From: CATOSP01 sp965205385
Lineage (GTDB): Bacteria; Chloroflexota; Dehalococcoidia; Lucifugimonadales; UBA3495
Reading direction: 5' to 3'
NCBI GenBank assembly: GCA_965205385.1
Contig: CBDBGS010000005.1
Span: 124,001 to 188,000 of the forward strand
Length of the DNA stretch: 64,000 nucleotides
Shown: piece after piece, positions 43,884-52,733 of the stretch
How positions within the stretch are numbered: position 1 is the first letter of the stretch
Layout of the letters: the number at the start of each line of letters is the position of its first letter
Made by a program: the position numbers and the translations under genes
The notes under the pieces: model-generated
Database searches by the model: none
What the model was told of the DNA's origin: nothing
The model's input: only the letters and a program-made list of their open reading frames with translations

Positions 43884-46853
43884 CTAAGTACCCGGAATTG
43901 GCCCACCGTGCAGCCGCTGGTATAGCTCGTTGAACTCGGCTTCTTGTCCTGGAGGCGCGTTGGCGAGAAACGCCTGGTAAATCTCGGCTTCGGACACGGG
44001 CCTGCGTTCTGACTTGGCGAGCAAGTGCAGGTCCCTTAGCGTTCCGGAGACGGACTCACGCCCAAAGGACTCGTACAGGTGAAGCAGTAGAACCTCGTCA
44101 ATCTCATAGTGGCATGGCCATGATGGCAGAAGCTTCACTTCCTTGGTTTCCAGCCCTTCGGTCGCGTCCAGGAGGTCTTGGATGTTGGTTATGTCATGGG
44201 GGGAGCAGTCTTTCTCTATTTCACCTTGTACTAGGCCCTTGTACTGTACTAAGTCCAAGTCGTGGGCCTGTTCGCGCACGTAAAACTCGAGAAAGTCCGA
44301 TCCACTCTCCGAGAGCCAACGGGGGACGTTTATGCTGGAAAAATAGTAGTGTCCCAGCTCATGGTAAAGAGTGTATTTGAACCGTTGGTAGGTTTCAGGA
44401 GTGTCTATAACCATGTGGGTATGAGTATAGAATCCGCTAGGAGGGTTTTCTCGGGCCAATTCTAGCTCCGGCTCCACCAATAGTATGACGTCTGGGTTGG
44501 GCCAAGGGACTTGCATGAATTCTTCAATCAGTCCCAATCCCAAACCCATCGAATCAAAGGTGTCGGGGCTATCCTGGAGGGATGGCCTTCTGATCAGCGT
44601 TAGCTTGACGTCACCGGCGAGTGGCAGATGTACGAGCTGGGAGCGCGCGGCGCGGGTGGGGACGAGTTCGTTGAAAAGGGTATCCGCCTTTGCGATGTCC
44701 GGCAAGATAAGGACTAACGCGGCCTCGTGGTAATCAAGCCCGCTCGCAAACCAGCGAAGCGACGTGAGTTGGGCCGCCTGTTCCGGCCGCACTTCGTACA
44801 GTTCCGAGACCGCCTCTATCGTGCCGCTGTGAAACCGGACTATTGGACCCTGAAAAAAGTCCATTCGAACAAAGGTCTCGGCCACTCTCGGGGCCAACCT
44901 GCCCAGGTCTCTAAGCTCCCCAAGGGTCCTACTTTCATCTTGGGTTACATCGTCGGACAGCCAGGACAGGCCTAACAAGACATCTGCCGGGAGGAGGTCT
45001 TCCTTGACGATGTCACGGATCCAGGCAACGGCCTTGCTTTCGTCGATAGATACGCTGTCGAGGAACCAGGGGAAGTCCATCAAGGTCTGAGCCGCGGAGA
45101 GGTCTTCATAGACAATGTCACGGACCCAGCCAACAACCGAGCGTTCGTCGATAGATACGTTGTCGAGGAGCCAGGGGAAGTCCATCAAGGTCTGAGCCGC
45201 GGAGAGGTCTTTATAGACAATGTCACGGACCCGGCCAACAACTGAGCGTTCGTCTTCGGCAATGTGGTCGGCAAACCAGGGAAAGGCCATGAGGGTTCTG
45301 GCGAAATTAAGATCCTCCTGAGCAATGTCGCGTAACGAGGCGAGTGCCATCCGTTCGTCGTTTGACACTTGATCGGTAAGCCACCGGAGTCGGAGTATTT
45401 CCTGTGCGCTGGGCAGGTCCTCTTTGGCGACGTCACGAACCGGACGGACGACCCACCGCTCATCTATCGTTAGGTCGTCTCGAAGCCAGGGGAAGCCCAA
45501 CAGTATGTCGGCCATTGGACGATCTAATATGGATATGACATAGATATTGCGCATCGTCCACCGTTCGTCCTCGGTGACATCGTCCTGTAGCCAACCCAGG
45601 GAACTCATGGACCTTGCTAAAGCAACGTCGCGCTTGGCCAGCAGCGTTAAAGTCCTTAGAGCTAACCACTCATCCCGGGTGACTTCATCTTTAAGCCAAG
45701 AGAAGCCGATGGCCTGCTTAGCGAAGTCGACATCCACTCTGACCAAAGTGTCGAGGACCTGCAGGGTTCCTAGCCCCTCCTCGGTAAGGCTCTTTTGCAT
45801 CCACCCGAAGGATGCGACCTCGGACGCGAGAGATGAGTCGCCGTCCATGACACCGGACAGGGCGATCATTGCCTTTTCCTCGTTCAAGTCCAGAGGATAG
45901 GCGGCCCAGGGTAGCCCAGCCTGTAAGTCAAGGAACGGACCACACCTGGGAATTGGCCTGTCGATGATCTCGAACTCTCCCGAAGCGACTACATCTCCTT
46001 CTATCGACAGCTCGACACTATAGACCCCCGGTTTCCATTGTTTGGGACTTCGCCAACCTCGAGCGGACGATCGCCGAATCCTTGTCCAGACCTCATCGGC
46101 GTACGAATCGAGGGTCTGGCGGCCTAACACAGACCCGTCGGAACGGAAATAAACGGCTTCTATTTCGTAGTCTATACGCCGGTCTTGCGTTGGATACACT
46201 AGGTTCAACTCCCACCCAATCGCTCGAGCTGTCTGTTGAGGGAATGTCTCGCCGTAAACCCGGAGGTCGCGGGGCGCCCAATCAGGTCCAAATCCAGTTT
46301 CAAACAGCCGCAACTCAGAAACCTTGGCGTTGATGGAGGGCACATCAACGCGAGCCGCCTCGGCGGTCTGAGGAAGAGGCGTTAGTCTTGGTCTGGGTGC
46401 GGGCGTTGGCGCTGTTGTGGGAGTGGCCGTAGGCGTTGGAGTCGGGGCGACGGTCGGCGCCGGCTCTGGCGTCGGCGTAGCCGTAGGTTCCAGAGTTGGT
46501 GTCGCTGTGGGACTGGGTCTAGGTGTGGACGTGGGGGTAGGCGCCGGAGATGGTCTTGGCGTAGCCGTGGGTTCCTGTGTAGGTGTTGGGGCTAGTGTCG
46601 ATGACGCGGTAGGGGCCGGCGACGAAGTGAGGGTTGGTACGGACGCAACCGTCCGCTCCGTAGTGCGAGTCGGCGTTGTTGTGGGCGTGGGTGCCGGGGT
46701 CGTCGCGGCAGCTACCTCAACCGTGGATATGGCGGATGAGGCCTCCGTGGGTTCTGGACTCATGGTGGGAAGGGCGGTGAGTTGGGACTGGACTTCCGGC
46801 GCTGTTGTTGATATCGTCTGGGTTGGAGATTCCGGGGTCTGGCAACCCAACAT
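43884..46853 (-). CDS. Large lipoprotein with Pro/Thr stalk, helical repeats and HExxH peptidase domain
   Basis: 989 residues from the first ATG at 46853, but the frame is open back to 46916 and codes for the rest of a lipoprotein signal (LGLLAALAVFAVTMLGCQ, lipobox MLGC) with no ATG, GTG or TTG. Order: Pro/Thr stalk (about 5-170), beta domain (170-310), about ten 35-residue helical repeats (320-720; e.g. DLSAAQTLMDFPWLLDNVS), then a peptidase MA-like domain with HELGH at about 831 and WLSESGSDF as third-ligand region. Probably an outward-facing zinc peptidase. I do not know a described family with this full layout. Confidence 0.75.
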   Translation of the reverse strand: MLGCQTPESPTQTISTTAPEVQSQLTALPTMSPEPTEASSAISTVEVAAATTPAPTPTTTPTRTTERTVASVPTLTSSPAPTASSTLAPTPTQEPTATPRPSPAPTPTSTPRPSPTATPTLEPTATPTPEPAPTVAPTPTPTATPTTAPTPAPRPRLTPLPQTAEAARVDVPSINAKVSELRLFETGFGPDWAPRDLRVYGETFPQQTARAIGWELNLVYPTQDRRIDYEIEAVYFRSDGSVLGRQTLDSYADEVWTRIRRSSARGWRSPKQWKPGVYSVELSIEGDVVASGEFEIIDRPIPRCGPFLDLQAGLPWAAYPLDLNEEKAMIALSGVMDGDSSLASEVASFGWMQKSLTEEGLGTLQVLDTLVRVDVDFAKQAIGFSWLKDEVTRDEWLALRTLTLLAKRDVALARSMSSLGWLQDDVTEDERWTMRNIYVISILDRPMADILLGFPWLRDDLTIDERWVVRPVRDVAKEDLPSAQEILRLRWLTDQVSNDERMALASLRDIAQEDLNFARTLMAFPWFADHIAEDERSVVGRVRDIVYKDLSAAQTLMDFPWLLDNVSIDERSVVGWVRDIVYEDLSAAQTLMDFPWFLDSVSIDESKAVAWIRDIVKEDLLPADVLLGLSWLSDDVTQDESRTLGELRDLGRLAPRVAETFVRMDFFQGPIVRFHSGTIEAVSELYEVRPEQAAQLTSLRWFASGLDYHEAALVLILPDIAKADTLFNELVPTRAARSQLVHLPLAGDVKLTLIRRPSLQDSPDTFDSMGLGLGLIEEFMQVPWPNPDVILLVEPELELARENPPSGFYTHTHMVIDTPETYQRFKYTLYHELGHYYFSSINVPRWLSESGSDFLEFYVREQAHDLDLVQYKGLVQGEIEKDCSPHDITNIQDLLDATEGLETKEVKLLPSWPCHYEIDEVLLLHLYESFGRESVSGTLRDLHLLAKSERRPVSEAEIYQAFLANAPPGQEAEFNELYQRLHGGPIPGT
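45036..45252 (-). repeat. 105-bp in-frame tandem duplication within the helical repeats
   Basis: Two copies at an exact 105-base offset (one 35-residue repeat each) differ by only a few bases, e.g. ccaggggaagtccatcaagg at 45067 and 45172. The other repeats of this protein are much more diverged, so this unit was added recently. Confidence 0.85.
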
Positions 46854-47055
46854 CGTGACCGCGAATACGGCGAGGGCCGCTAAGAGTCCCAGAGAACGTT
46901 GCGCGCTTATATTCGGCTAAGCCCTAACCCTTCGCTTCGGATTAGGACGAATATACGGTACTAGCAGAACCCATACCAGTCTTATGCTATAATCTGCGGC
47001 GCGGCACCAAGGCTGCCCCGTCAACAGTCCCAGACCGCCCATCGGGGAGAGTATT

Positions 47056-47820
47056 TTGCCTGGCAGGCTTGAAGACAAGGTGGCTATCGTTACCGGCGGC
47101 GCGTCGGGGATCGGGCGCGCAACCTGTTACCGCTTCCTGCAGGAAGGCGCCAAGGTCGTGATCGCGGATCGGAACATCGCCGGCGCGGAAGAGACCCGTG
47201 GGCTCATGGAAGGCACGGACGCCAACTCGGCGGTCGCATCGGTCGATGTGTCCAATGCCTCCCAGGTGCGGCAGATGGTCGACGATACCGTCGCCCGGTT
47301 CGGCAGGCTGGACCTGCTGGTCAACGGGGCGGCGATTCTCATCCGCACCCCGCCTCTGGTCGAGGTCGATGATCTGGTCTGGGATCTGACCATGGACACC
47401 AACCTCAAGGGCCTGTTCTATTGCTGCAAGTACGCGATACCCGAGATGCTGAAGGCAGGCGGCGGCTCCATCGTAAACATTGCGTCCATGTCGGGCATTC
47501 GCGGCATCGCCTACTCGGTTCCCTACGCAGTGAGCAAGGCGGGCGTGATCCATCTGAGCAAGGTGGCCGCGGCCCAGTATACTTCTCAGGGAGTGCGCGT
47601 CAACTGCATCGCCCCCGGCGGAGTGGACACACCCCAGATGCGGGGCAGCACCGCCAGTACCGAGACTTTCCAGCAGCGGAGCGACGATCATCCCCTGGGG
47701 AGGGTGGGCCAGCCGGACGAGATAGCGAACCTGATTACCTGGCTATCTTCCGAGGAGGCTTCCTACGTCAGCGGCAGCACCTACATCGTGGACGGCGGCG
47801 CATGGGCCGGCGCGGAATAA
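47056..47820 (+). CDS. SDR family NAD(P)-dependent oxidoreductase
   Basis: 254 residues from a TTG at 47056 with GGGGAGAG upstream; MPGRLEDKVAIVTGGASG is the normal start of the fold. TGGASGIGRA binds the cofactor, and the catalytic Ser (NIASMSG) and YAVSK near 155-160 are intact. C-terminal GSTYIVDGGAW. It is a classical 3-oxoacyl-reductase-like SDR with unknown substrate. Confidence 0.88.
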   Translation: MPGRLEDKVAIVTGGASGIGRATCYRFLQEGAKVVIADRNIAGAEETRGLMEGTDANSAVASVDVSNASQVRQMVDDTVARFGRLDLLVNGAAILIRTPPLVEVDDLVWDLTMDTNLKGLFYCCKYAIPEMLKAGGGSIVNIASMSGIRGIAYSVPYAVSKAGVIHLSKVAAAQYTSQGVRVNCIAPGGVDTPQMRGSTASTETFQQRSDDHPLGRVGQPDEIANLITWLSSEEASYVSGSTYIVDGGAWAGAE

Positions 47821-47846
47821 TAGATTTGCTTAGGGCTTCTTGAACT

Positions 47847-48086
47847 GTGGACAAGCTCATCGACATAGCGGAACGCGCGGTGGCCGATTACGGGTTCCGG
47901 CAGGCAGTATTGTACGGAGCCGAGGACGTGGCGCGCCGTTGGGAGCTGTCGGACCAAGAAAGATCGTTGTTGAATGGGCTAGTCGTTGAGATGTTGGCTG
48001 GGTTGCCCATCCCGGTGGAACCGGACGACGTTCCCGCCGAACAAGCGCGTTTGGCCCAGGTCATCCGGGACTCGGTCTCCGGTTAA
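47847..48086 (+). CDS. Small hypothetical protein
   Basis: 79 residues from a GTG at 47847, 26 bases after the SDR stop, so probably co-transcribed. It is predicted mostly helical and acidic (ERAVADYGFRQAVLYGAE, VEPDDVPAEQARLAQ). No motif, signal or membrane helix is seen, and I do not recognise it. Confidence 0.55.
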   Translation: MDKLIDIAERAVADYGFRQAVLYGAEDVARRWELSDQERSLLNGLVVEMLAGLPIPVEPDDVPAEQARLAQVIRDSVSG

Positions 48087-48117
48087 CTTGCCCTGGTTGG
48101 ATTCCGGCCGGATCTCC

Positions 48118-49398
48118 TCAGCGAGGCCCCGGAGTAGCGGCCGCTAAACCCGGACTCCCTGCGTCATATCCGACCAATTCCACGAAGCCCTTTCCGGTGA
48201 TTGCCGACTGACCTCTGATCCCCTCCGCTGTGATCGCTCCTTCCCAATATGCCACCGGAATAAACGCGCTTGCCGCAAACTCGGCGTTCGTCATCACCGG
48301 TGTCAGGGTCAGGTCCATTTCCAGCGGCTCAACCCTAAGCGTCCACCCCATGGGATATTCCGCCCCTGTGGCTTCGCTGGTCCAACTGCCAGTGGAGTCA
48401 AACGCAATATGCTTGCCCAGAACGTGCACAGCTTGCCCCTCCTGGGGGACGTAGGTCCCGTAGGTTGTGATGGGCTCATGTCCATCCCGTTCCCAGACCA
48501 CAGAGACCATCAACTCTGAACCGTCGTCCAGGTTCAGACTCAGCCAGTCCCAGCCAATTGACGTGGTGCTGAAATCGCCCCACTGGTGGTCCATCCATGC
48601 GGTCCCGCTGGCTTGTTGAGGTTGACCGGCCACGGACACAACCGCGGAAGCCTTCAGGTTGGTGCGTGAATAGTAGTAGGTTTTCCCGGATATCCCCAGG
48701 TCCACCAACCCGTTGCCATTGTGGAGCGTTGCCGGCTTCTGTGAAGTAGCCTGTAGCGCGACGTCGTAGTCTCCGGTCTGAAACTCCAGCGAGTATTCCG
48801 ACCCGTCTCCGCTCATGCTCCAAGTAAACAGTCTCAGGTCGAAACTCCCTGAACTTTTGTTCAAGAGAGGCAGGTCGGCTTGTTCCGCGGTTAGGTGAAC
48901 CCCCTTTGTGTGGTCCGCCCAACTGAGCTGGGCCAACCTGGGAGTGAGACCGGACGGCAACACCAATTGGAATGTGACAAAGTGGAAGCTATATTCCAGG
49001 CCACTTTCGGTTGTCAGGTGTCCGTTGAAGTACCACCACTCCACGGGCGTCAGGTGGGCTCCTTCGTCCCCTGGGAGTTGTACCGACAAGTTTCGCGGCT
49101 CTGGAATGGGGATCGGGCTGGACGTGGGTGGGGGTGGACCAGTTGAGACGGGCGTGTCGGTGGGCGCCAAAGTGTGCGCCGGAGTTGGAACGAGCGTGCG
49201 GGTGTCGGTGGGCGCCGGGGTGGGTGTGAGTGTGGGAGTGGCGGTAGGTGTCAAGACGTCCGCTCGTGGTTGTACGTCGCTCGCTGGTGTTGGAAGGACC
49301 GTAGGACCGGCGGGGTCCTGCCCGCATCCGGCGAGATTAATGGCTAACACGAGCCAAACGCACGTCAAGAGGAACAGGGTAAGAATGGGTTTGAGCAT
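48118..49398 (-). CDS. CrtC/AttH-like lipocalin-fold lipoprotein
   Basis: 426 residues from the ATG at 49398 (MLKPILTLFLLTCVWLVLA, lipobox LAGC). A Pro/Thr stalk spans about 25-100. The rest is a hydroxyneurosporene synthase (CrtC)/AttH-type fold: VEWWYFNGHLTTESGLEY, TAWMDHQWGDF and WDWLSLNLDDGSELMV. CrtC hydrates carotenoids, while AttH-like proteins have no known reaction. Its anchoring outside the membrane argues against cytoplasmic carotenoid work. Confidence 0.78.
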   Translation of the reverse strand: MLKPILTLFLLTCVWLVLAINLAGCGQDPAGPTVLPTPASDVQPRADVLTPTATPTLTPTPAPTDTRTLVPTPAHTLAPTDTPVSTGPPPPTSSPIPIPEPRNLSVQLPGDEGAHLTPVEWWYFNGHLTTESGLEYSFHFVTFQLVLPSGLTPRLAQLSWADHTKGVHLTAEQADLPLLNKSSGSFDLRLFTWSMSGDGSEYSLEFQTGDYDVALQATSQKPATLHNGNGLVDLGISGKTYYYSRTNLKASAVVSVAGQPQQASGTAWMDHQWGDFSTTSIGWDWLSLNLDDGSELMVSVVWERDGHEPITTYGTYVPQEGQAVHVLGKHIAFDSTGSWTSEATGAEYPMGWTLRVEPLEMDLTLTPVMTNAEFAASAFIPVAYWEGAITAEGIRGQSAITGKGFVELVGYDAGSPGLAAATPGPR

Positions 49399-49470
49399 AG
49401 TCCTATATCCACTATCAATTATGCCACAGGCGGAGAAGGACTTACGCTCCGGCACGGGTTGCCGGAGGGG

Positions 49471-49598
49471 GTCATTCGATTATCGGCCCAATTGTCCGAA
49501 CCTTGATTCACAGGATTATGGGATTCTTATGATTTCCAATCATATAAATCCCGGAATCAGAGAAATCACAGTTCAGACGAACAATCGAAAGACCCTGG
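49471..49598. repeat. Dispersed palindromic repeat, copy 4
   Basis: Core at 49494-49578 begins GTCCGAACCTTGATTC and ends AATCACAGTTCAGAC. Together with flanks tcattcgattatcggcccaa and gaacaatcgaaagaccctgg it is the reverse complement of copy 1 over about 125 bases with high identity, so those two copies are the closest relatives in the family. Confidence 0.9.
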
Positions 49599-49747
49599 GG
49601 TTCCCGAAGGGGGCAGTGCCTCACCGTGGTCCCTGTCAAAGACTGGAAGGACTGACCAGGAGCAAGGCCGCGTCTCGTGGCTGAATGGGGTGTATGATAG
49701 CCGCGCCCGGCAGAGTGGGTACACACCGACTGCGGAGGAGTGCGAGA

Positions 49748-50164
49748 GTGGCCGAACTAAGTCAGCAGGAAATTAACGAATACCTGAGCGAGCCCCACGT
49801 GGCCAACCTGGTCACCGTCCGTTCCGGCGGCAGGCCCCACGTGGCCCCGGTGTGGTTTTTGCCGGAGGATGGCCGGGTGTGGGTAATCGCGGGCGAAACG
49901 GCGGTGAAGGTGCGCAACATCAGGCGAAGTCCGGATGTTGCGCTGTCGGTGGCGGCCGACTCACGGCCCTACCGATACGTGATCCTCGAAGGCCAGGCCA
50001 CGGTTACCGAAACCAACCTGGAAGACATGGTTGAGCGGATTTGTGTCCGCTATGACGGCCCGGAACGCGGGGCTGAGTTTGCCCGGGAGCTACTGTCTTC
50101 GGGCGGGACGGTGTTGATACAAGTCCAGGTGAATAAGACTATCTCCTGGGTCGACGACGGCTAG
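49748..50164 (+). CDS. PPOX-class (pyridoxamine oxidase-fold) F420/FMN protein
   Basis: 138 residues from a GTG at 49748 with GGAGGAG upstream; the ATG at 49685 has no such site. Split-barrel fold: NLVTVRSGGRPHVAPVWFLP, VWVIAGETAVKVRNIRRSP and YVILEGQATV. In this family many members use F420. Substrate is unknown. It converges with the esterase gene with a 4-bp overlap of ends. Confidence 0.85.
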   Translation: MAELSQQEINEYLSEPHVANLVTVRSGGRPHVAPVWFLPEDGRVWVIAGETAVKVRNIRRSPDVALSVAADSRPYRYVILEGQATVTETNLEDMVERICVRYDGPERGAEFARELLSSGGTVLIQVQVNKTISWVDDG

Positions 50165-50856
50165 TCCCGAGGCGACGGGACTAACGGAGGCAGCACGTTT
50201 TCTATCCAGGGGATCAGGTCTTGGATGACATCCACGCTGATTTCGTGGGCCATGTTGTATTCGTGGAATTCGGGAGCGTAGCCGGCGCCTTCCAGAAACT
50301 CCCTGGCGGCGTAGGCCCTGTCTGCTGTCACCATGGGGTCGGATAGGCCGTGGGCTATGAAGATCGGCTGAGTGCGTTCGCTGGGGAGCCGGGGGCCCAA
50401 CTCGCCGGTGTCGGGCAACGTGGCGCTCAGGGCAGCCAGGCCGGCGAACTTGTCGGGGTTCGTAAGGCCACAGCGATAGGTCATTCCTCCGCCCTGGGAG
50501 AATCCCATCAAGACTGACCGCCCAGGGGTTATGTGGAACTGCTCGAATACTTCCTCGAAGAACTCGGAAAGCAGGGCCTCGGCCTGTTTCGATTCGTCGG
50601 GAGTGCCCATGCCCCTTGGGGTCATCCAGCCAAACCCCATGTGGCCTCCCCCAAGGTCGAAGGGAATGGGCGCGTTGGGGCAGGCATAGACGTAGCCGGT
50701 GCGGTTGATGGCCGGAGTCAGACCCGCCAAGTCCTGCATGTTCGCGCCGAAACCGTGGAGCAGAACAATCAGGGGATAGGCGAGGTCAGGGTTGTAGTCG
50801 TCCGGGAGTATCGTCAGGTATTGTAGTCCCTTGCCCTGATGTTGCTCGGTCTGCAT
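50161..50856 (-). CDS. Phospholipase/carboxylesterase-type alpha/beta hydrolase
   Basis: 231 residues from the ATG at 50856 with GGAGCGG upstream. Oxyanion region LIVLLHGFGANMQDL, nucleophile motif GFSQGGGM (Ser near 117) and a likely catalytic His in YNMAHEISVDVIQDL. An esterase for small acyl esters, cytoplasmic; substrate is unknown. The frame is open to 50934 but the extra residues look untranslated. Confidence 0.87.
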   Translation of the reverse strand: MQTEQHQGKGLQYLTILPDDYNPDLAYPLIVLLHGFGANMQDLAGLTPAINRTGYVYACPNAPIPFDLGGGHMGFGWMTPRGMGTPDESKQAEALLSEFFEEVFEQFHITPGRSVLMGFSQGGGMTYRCGLTNPDKFAGLAALSATLPDTGELGPRLPSERTQPIFIAHGLSDPMVTADRAYAAREFLEGAGYAPEFHEYNMAHEISVDVIQDLIPWIENVLPPLVPSPRD

Positions 50857-51109
50857 AAGCGCCGCTCCGGAGCTTCCCGGCCCGCTGTGCGGTGAGCCAT
50901 CTCCGGGAGCTATGAGTCCGCCCCATCCTAACATCCCCGGTGTCTGGGGTGAAACCCCGGGCCGGACCTGGCCAAGTAGATACGAAACTCCGCCTTTCCC
51001 AACGGAGGTTCCTGGTCCATAATTTCCCGCGAGGGGTGAGAGTATGCCGATAGGAAACTGGCTGGCAATTACTCACCGCCCGATTCGGTAGCCGATAAGG
51101 GGGAACGAG

Positions 51110-51448
51110 ATGGCGTTGATCTACCACCTGGTTGCCAGGTCCGATTGGGAGGCCGCCAGCGCCCAGGATGACTACAGTGCGGAGAGCCTGACCCTGGAAG
51201 GTTTTAACCACTGCTCCAAGGACCCGGACCAACTATTCGCGGTGGCCGGCAGGCTGTTTGCGGGCCGGACCGACATGTTGGCGTTGGAGCTGGACACCGG
51301 CCGGTTGGTCTCGCCGATCAAGGAAGAGCCTAGCAGGTCTGGCGAGATATACCCTCACATTTACGGACCGATCAATAAAGGGGCCGTGGCCAGGGTATTG
51401 GCGCTAATTCCGGGAGAAGGGGGCGGGTATTCGTTAGTGGAGTCCTGA
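51110..51448 (+). CDS. DUF952 family protein
   Basis: 112 residues. MALIYHLVARSDWEAA, the GFNHCSKDPDQL motif and SGEIYPHIYGPINKGAV are typical of DUF952 (glutathione-S-transferase-like fold reported for some; role unknown). Some relatives are ADP-ribosyltransferase-like in fold, and the His in FNHCS and Glu in GEIYPHIYG are the conserved positions. GGGGGAACGAG precedes the ATG. Confidence 0.85.
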   Translation: MALIYHLVARSDWEAASAQDDYSAESLTLEGFNHCSKDPDQLFAVAGRLFAGRTDMLALELDTGRLVSPIKEEPSRSGEIYPHIYGPINKGAVARVLALIPGEGGGYSLVES

Positions 51449-51481
51449 TGGGAAGGGTGTGGGGATTGTGTGTTATAGGAA

Positions 51482-51691
51482 CTAGCCTTGGTCGGAGTGG
51501 TATCGGCCGTTCGGAGAGTCGTTGGCGCGGGCAGTCTTGATAAGAAAGGCCAGGAGACCTCCCCCGATCAAGAATATGGCGATGAACAGCACTCCTATTG
51601 CCGCCCACAGTCCAGCTTCGTCTCCCACCATCCTTCCGTGGGCGGAGATGGTTCCCAGGAATACCGCCAGGCTAGAAGTAAACCACTCCAT
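51482..51691 (-). CDS. Small membrane protein at the end of the cytochrome oxidase operon
   Basis: 69 residues with one or two hydrophobic stretches (WAAIGVLFIAIFLIGGGLLAFL). It begins 20 bases inside the end of the second subunit III gene, so it is translated with it. It may be a small accessory subunit of the oxidase. Not recognised by name. Confidence 0.6.
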   Translation of the reverse strand: MEWFTSSLAVFLGTISAHGRMVGDEAGLWAAIGVLFIAIFLIGGGLLAFLIKTARANDSPNGRYHSDQG

Positions 51692-52379
51692 ACAAGACCG
51701 GCCAGACCAAGACGACGAAATACCAGAAGATCGATGCCGCTTCCATGCTGGCCATCCTCCGGGGGAACCGCCTACGCAGAGCGGATGCCGTCACGAGGGC
51801 CAAACACAGCACCGCGGTCAATACGTGGATGGCATGGAAGCCTATAAGGACGTAGAAGATCGAACCGTAAGAGCTGGAAGTGACCGTTAGCCCGTAGCCA
51901 ATGAGCCTGGCCCACTCGATTCCTTGCAAGCCTACGAAGAGCCCGCCCAAGGCTAGGGTAAGGACCAAGAGGGTGGTGAGGGTGGCGGTGGAGGTGTCAG
52001 GCTTCCTGTATTTGGTCATAAACAGGAACATGGCTGCCCCGCTTACGAGCAGGACGGCGGTGTTGATCGCCGTGGCTATGACCGGGAACCTTGGTTGGTC
52101 GAGGGGAGGCCAGAAGTCTAGGGAAGCCCTGATGGAAAGGAAAGCGCTGATAAGTCCGGCGAAGGTCATCGCTTCGACTACTATGACCAAGACCATGCCG
52201 AAGCGCGCAAGTGCGATAGTGTTGACCCTTGGACTGTCGCCGGGCTGCCAACTGTGATGGTCCCCGTTGACCAGACCCGAGGGTGGGGTGGGTAAATCCG
52301 TGGCGGCGTTCCTTCTGGCGTCGCCGTTGCGGGCTCCAACCGGGTGCGTCGACCCAGGGTGTTGCCGCTCTTCGCTCAT
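51672..52379 (-). CDS. Second heme-copper oxidase subunit III-like protein
   Basis: 235 residues from the ATG at 52379, which overlaps the subunit IV stop as ATGA; the longer frame to 52667 lies inside that gene. About 5 membrane helices follow a polar 60-residue N-terminus. EAMTFAGLISAFLSIR, FVGLQGIEWARLIGYG and GFHAIHVLTAV are the standard subunit III pattern, with His in HAIHV. It is thus a second subunit III, beside the one at 52734-53318. Confidence 0.82.
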   Translation of the reverse strand: MSEERQHPGSTHPVGARNGDARRNAATDLPTPPSGLVNGDHHSWQPGDSPRVNTIALARFGMVLVIVVEAMTFAGLISAFLSIRASLDFWPPLDQPRFPVIATAINTAVLLVSGAAMFLFMTKYRKPDTSTATLTTLLVLTLALGGLFVGLQGIEWARLIGYGLTVTSSSYGSIFYVLIGFHAIHVLTAVLCLALVTASALRRRFPRRMASMEAASIFWYFVVLVWPVLYGVVYF

Positions 52380-52720
52380 TGCTTCTGGGTGGCGGTGAGG
52401 TCGAAGAAGGTGCCGGCTAGGAAGAACCCGACGAAGAAGAGGGCCATTAAGCCCAGCGCCCAGAGGAACTTGCGCTCGAACCTGAGGTGCATGAAATTGG
52501 CGACCACCAGGGCCGCTTTGATAGCTCCCAGGCTGAAGAGGAATGCCAGCAGCACCTTCTCCAGGACTTGGGCTACTCCTAGCCCTACCCCGGGCTGGTG
52601 AGCAATCCAAGTCACTATCAGCGTGGCTACAATGCTGGTGCCGGTGAGCAACAGCAGTATGAACCAAATCAGCAGGTAATTGGGAAAATGTTCCTCGTGC
52701 TCGGTATGCTCCGCTGCCAT
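52376..52720 (-). CDS. Cytochrome c oxidase subunit IV (prokaryotic type)
   Basis: 114 residues with about three membrane helices (NYLLIWFILLLLTGTSIVAT, VLLAFLFSLGAIKAALVV, LWALGLMALFFVGFFLAGTF). The KAALVVANFMHLRFERKF motif is typical of COX4_pro/CtaF. It is a small stabilising subunit and lies between the two subunit III genes. Confidence 0.87.
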   Translation of the reverse strand: MAAEHTEHEEHFPNYLLIWFILLLLTGTSIVATLIVTWIAHQPGVGLGVAQVLEKVLLAFLFSLGAIKAALVVANFMHLRFERKFLWALGLMALFFVGFFLAGTFFDLTATQKQ

Positions 52721-52733
52721 CGAGTCGTCGCTC

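Noticed and set aside
46417..46920. Plus-strand Gly/Val-rich ORF (GVGVGAGVGVG type)
   Set aside because: It is the complement of the Pro/Thr stalk of the lipoprotein gene; the same artefact appears opposite other stalks.
49470..49684. ORFs across dispersed repeats (e.g. SFDYRPNCPN...)
   Set aside because: Similar peptides arise at 4445-4639 because both are copies of the same palindromic repeat read in one frame; no ribosome site or gene-like codon use.
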